NCBI GenBank assembly: GCA_019745195.1
Contig: JAIETL010000023.1
Coordinates: 98,012 to 162,011, forward strand
Length of the DNA: 64,000 nucleotides
Direction of reading: 5' to 3'
Source: Beijerinckiaceae bacterium
Lineage (GTDB): Bacteria > Pseudomonadota > Alphaproteobacteria > Rhizobiales > Beijerinckiaceae
Made by a program: the position numbers and the translations under genes. The notes beneath the pieces are model-generated. The model had not been told where the DNA came from and ran no database searches. It worked only from the letters and a program-made list of their open reading frames with translations. The first letter of the stretch is position 1, and the number at the start of each line of letters is the position of its first letter. Below are positions 61,811 through 64,000 of this stretch, piece by piece.

Positions 61811-63540
61811 GCGCCGCCCCCATCCTCGCGATCGACGCCCTGCGCATCGAATATCCGCTCAGCGAGGGCGGCACGCTCGTCGCGGTCGAGGGCGCGACGC
61901 TGACGATCGCGCCCGGCGAAATCCACGCGCTGGTCGGCGAATCCGGCGCGGGCAAGACCACGATCGGCAACGCCGTGCTCGGACTGCTGGAAAAGCCCGG
62001 CCGGATCGCCTCGGGCGCGATCGCGCTCGACGGAAAACCCTTCGATCCGACAAAGCCCGGAGACATCCGTCTCGGACGCGATATCGGCGCGGTCTTCCAG
62101 GACCCGATGACGAGCCTGAATCCTCTCTTCACCATCGAGAGCCAAATCGTCGAGACACTGCGCGCCCATCTGCCGCTCGACCGCCGGGCGGCCCGCGCCC
62201 GGGCGCTCGACCTGCTCAGGGCCGTCGGCATGCCCGAGCCGGAGCGCAGGCTGTCGGCCTATCCGCACCAGCTCTCGGGCGGACAGCGCCAGCGCGTCGT
62301 GATCGCCTGCGCGCTCGCCTGCGAGCCGCGCCTGCTCGTCGCCGACGAGCCGACGACGGCGCTCGATGTCTCGATCCAGGCCCAGATCCTCGACCTGCTG
62401 CGCGGGCTCGCCGACGAGCGCGGCATCGGCATCCTGCTCGTCACCCACAACATGGGCGTGGTCGCGCAGATCGCCGACACGGTCACGATCATGCATCGCG
62501 GCCATGTCGTCGAGAGCGGGCCGGTGGCGCAGGTGCTGCGCCGGCCTCAGGCCGACTATGCAAGGGCGCTGATCGGCGCGGTGCCGCGCATCGATGTCAG
62601 GCTCGACCGCTTCCCGATGCTCGACGGCGTCAACCAGGGCAATGCCGAGACCGCCCGCACCGAACTGCGCCGTCGCGCCGGGACGCAAGAGATCGCGGCC
62701 CCTGCCGCTGATGCCGTACCGCTGCTTTCGGTGGAAAGCCTCGTCGTCGACTACGGGGCAGGCCTCCTCTCCGGGCGCGGCTCGCGCGCCTTCCGCGCCG
62801 TCGATGGCGTCAGCTTCGAGATCCGCCCCGGCGAGGTTTTTGGCCTTGTCGGCGAGAGCGGCTGCGGGAAGACCACGATCGCAAATGTTGTCGCCGGTCT
62901 GCGCAAGCCGACCGGCGGCACGATCCGCTTCGACGGCAAGGTCATCGCCGGCGAGGCCGCCGCACCTCGCGTCGGGAGAGCGCGGCGCGCCATCCAGATG
63001 ATCTTTCAGGACCCGTATTCCTCGCTGAACGCACGCATGCGGGTCGGGCACATCCTGGCCGAGCCGATCCTGTTCTACGAGCTGGCGCGCACCCGCGCCG
63101 AGGCTGCGGCCGATGTCGATCTTCTGGTCCAAGCGGTCGGACTGCCGCCCGAGACGGCGCAGCGCTTCCCGCACGCCTTTTCCGGCGGCCAGCGCCAGCG
63201 TCTCTCGATCGCCCGCGCCTTGGGCGCGCGGCCGCGCCTGATCGTCTGCGACGAGCCGACCTCCTCGCTCGACGTTTCGGTGCAGGCGCAGATCCTCAAC
63301 CTGCTCAAGGATTTGCGCGACGCGACCGGCCTGACGCTTTTGCTGATCAGCCACGACCTCGCCGTGATCCGCCAGATGTGCGACCGCGTCGCGGTGATGC
63401 GCTCAGGCCAAATCGTCGAGATGGAAGAGTCAGAGACGCTCTTTGCCGCGCCAAAGGCCGACTACACCCGCCAGCTTCTCGCGCTCGTGCCGACGCTCGA
63501 GCGCATCCGCGGCGAGGCGGACATCAGACATGGCGGATGA
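61807..63540 (+). CDS. Peptide-type ABC transporter ATP-binding protein (fused double ATPase)
   Basis: A 577-residue DppD-DppF-type fusion. The first domain has Walker [10 protein letters not shown], signature [15 protein letters not shown] and [14 protein letters not shown]. The second has [25 protein letters not shown] and [14 protein letters not shown]. The length equals that of the fused ATPase at 1495-3228, but many residues differ (for example GAGK/GCGK here against GSGK there), so the two are separate paralogues and not a recent copy. Confidence 0.93.
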   Translation: MSAAPILAIDALRIEYPLSEGGTLVAVEGATLTIAPGEIHALVGESGAGKTTIGNAVLGLLEKPGRIASGAIALDGKPFDPTKPGDIRLGRDIGAVFQDPMTSLNPLFTIESQIVETLRAHLPLDRRAARARALDLLRAVGMPEPERRLSAYPHQLSGGQRQRVVIACALACEPRLLVADEPTTALDVSIQAQILDLLRGLADERGIGILLVTHNMGVVAQIADTVTIMHRGHVVESGPVAQVLRRPQADYARALIGAVPRIDVRLDRFPMLDGVNQGNAETARTELRRRAGTQEIAAPAADAVPLLSVESLVVDYGAGLLSGRGSRAFRAVDGVSFEIRPGEVFGLVGESGCGKTTIANVVAGLRKPTGGTIRFDGKVIAGEAAAPRVGRARRAIQMIFQDPYSSLNARMRVGHILAEPILFYELARTRAEAAADVDLLVQAVGLPPETAQRFPHAFSGGQRQRLSIARALGARPRLIVCDEPTSSLDVSVQAQILNLLKDLRDATGLTLLLISHDLAVIRQMCDRVAVMRSGQIVEMEESETLFAAPKADYTRQLLALVPTLERIRGEADIRHGG

Positions 63541-63547
63541 GCCATAC

Positions 63548-63626
63548 CGTCATTGCGAGCGCAGCGAAGCAATCCAGCGTCTCGCGCTACACCTTGCTGG
63601 ATTGCTTCACTGCGCTCGCAATGACG
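63548..63626. repeat. Palindromic intergenic repeat (CATTGCGAGCG family)
   Basis: The left arm begins CGTCATTGCGAGCGCAGCG and ends GCAATCCAGC (63578). The right arm runs from GCTGGATTGC (63596) to GCTCGCAATGACG (63626). Arms are 31 bp with one mismatch and a 17-base loop. This is a widespread proteobacterial REP type. It separates the ABC operon from the amidohydrolase gene. Confidence 0.85.
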
Positions 63627-63665
63627 ATGGAATTCTACGAACAAGACTGGCCTGAGGAGGCGACC

Positions 63666-64000
63666 ATGACTGACATCCTGATCCAGCACGGCGTCGTCGT
63701 CACGATGGACGAAACGCGCCGCGTCATCGAGGACGGCGCGGTGGCGATCACGGGAGACCGCATTGTCGCCGTCGGCACCACGAGCGAACTCGCGGCCAGC
63801 CATGGCGACGCGGCGACCAGCATCGACGCCGCCGGCAAGATCGTGATGCCCGGCCTGATCGACGCCCACACCCATGCCGGCCACGGCCTGATCAAGACCA
63901 TGGGCGGCGGCCGCAGCGACGAGTGGTACGAGGTCTGCCACAGGGTCTACACCGTCGCCTCGACGCCGGAATGGTGGCGCGCCGAGGCGCAGCTCGCGGC
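63666..64000 (+). CDS. Amidohydrolase, N-terminal part (cut by window edge)
   Basis: About 111 residues are visible. GAGGAGG lies five bases before ATG 63666. The protein opens MTDILIQHGVVVTMDETRRV, an N-terminal beta-sandwich strand set, then the metal-binding motif PGLIDAHTHAGHGL with the HxH pair. It resembles the AtzA/TrzN and MTA/SAH deaminase subgroup. It likely hydrolyses the compound brought in by the ABC system upstream. Confidence 0.85.
   Translation, partial: MTDILIQHGVVVTMDETRRVIEDGAVAITGDRIVAVGTTSELAASHGDAATSIDAAGKIVMPGLIDAHTHAGHGLIKTMGGGRSDEWYEVCHRVYTVASTPEWWRAEAQLA

Noticed and set aside
1..64000. CRISPR arrays, toxin-antitoxin pairs, phage defence or secondary-metabolite clusters
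   Set aside because: No regularly spaced repeats, no Cas, nuclease, toxin or synthase signatures on either strand. The content is transport, catabolism and regulation.

Overview
The window looks like chromosomal DNA of a high-GC alphaproteobacterium of the Hyphomicrobiales, and a Bosea-like genome is my best guess. The basis is the strong G/C bias at third codon positions, GGAG-type ribosome binding sites, the density of LysR and FCD-type GntR regulators, six tripartite tricarboxylate transporter (TTT) 'Bug' receptors in 64 kb, and several families of long palindromic intergenic repeats. The genus is inferred and was not tested.

Layout. 1-1440: end of an unknown gene, an elongator tRNA-Met, and a decayed IS5-family transposase. 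1495-8895: a peptide-type ABC operon (solute-binding protein, two permeases, double ATPase) on the minus strand, with a divergent LysR gene followed by a PLP enzyme of the D-cysteine desulfhydrase / L-cysteate sulfo-lyase family. 9059-17309: an eight-gene minus-strand operon joining a branched-chain (Liv-type) ABC transporter to an acyl-CoA dehydrogenase, an MDR reductase and an acyl-CoA ligase, with a divergent LysR gene. 18361-20523: remnants of two insertion sequences and a chemotaxis receptor broken by a small deletion. 20614-32120: two sugar-acid style modules, each with an IlvD/Edd dehydratase, an FCD GntR regulator and an orphan Bug receptor, plus a RraA-like protein, a DHDPS-family lyase, a 3-hydroxyacyl dehydrogenase and a frameshifted DUF2793 gene.

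32247-38192: an FkbM methyltransferase, a TctCBA transporter followed by an Asp/Glu racemase-like gene, and a beta-propeller protein. 38332-45182: a CoA module (CaiB/BaiF transferase and two crotonases) divergent from a GntR gene and a second TctCBA set. 45228-54349: one long minus-strand block with a nitroreductase, a 6PGDH-like dehydrogenase, an aldehyde dehydrogenase, a third TctCBA set and a ThDP-dependent enzyme, next to two divergent LysR genes. 55491-64000: an orphan Bug receptor, a winged-helix/TPR regulator, a second peptide-type ABC operon with the same gene plan as the first, and the start of an amidohydrolase.

The region works as a series of capture-and-degrade cassettes. Each pairs an uptake system or a lone periplasmic receptor with a few catabolic enzymes and a dedicated regulator. 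Substrates cannot be read from the sequence. Gene decay, IS fragments and palindromic repeats at cassette borders suggest the region has been repeatedly rearranged.
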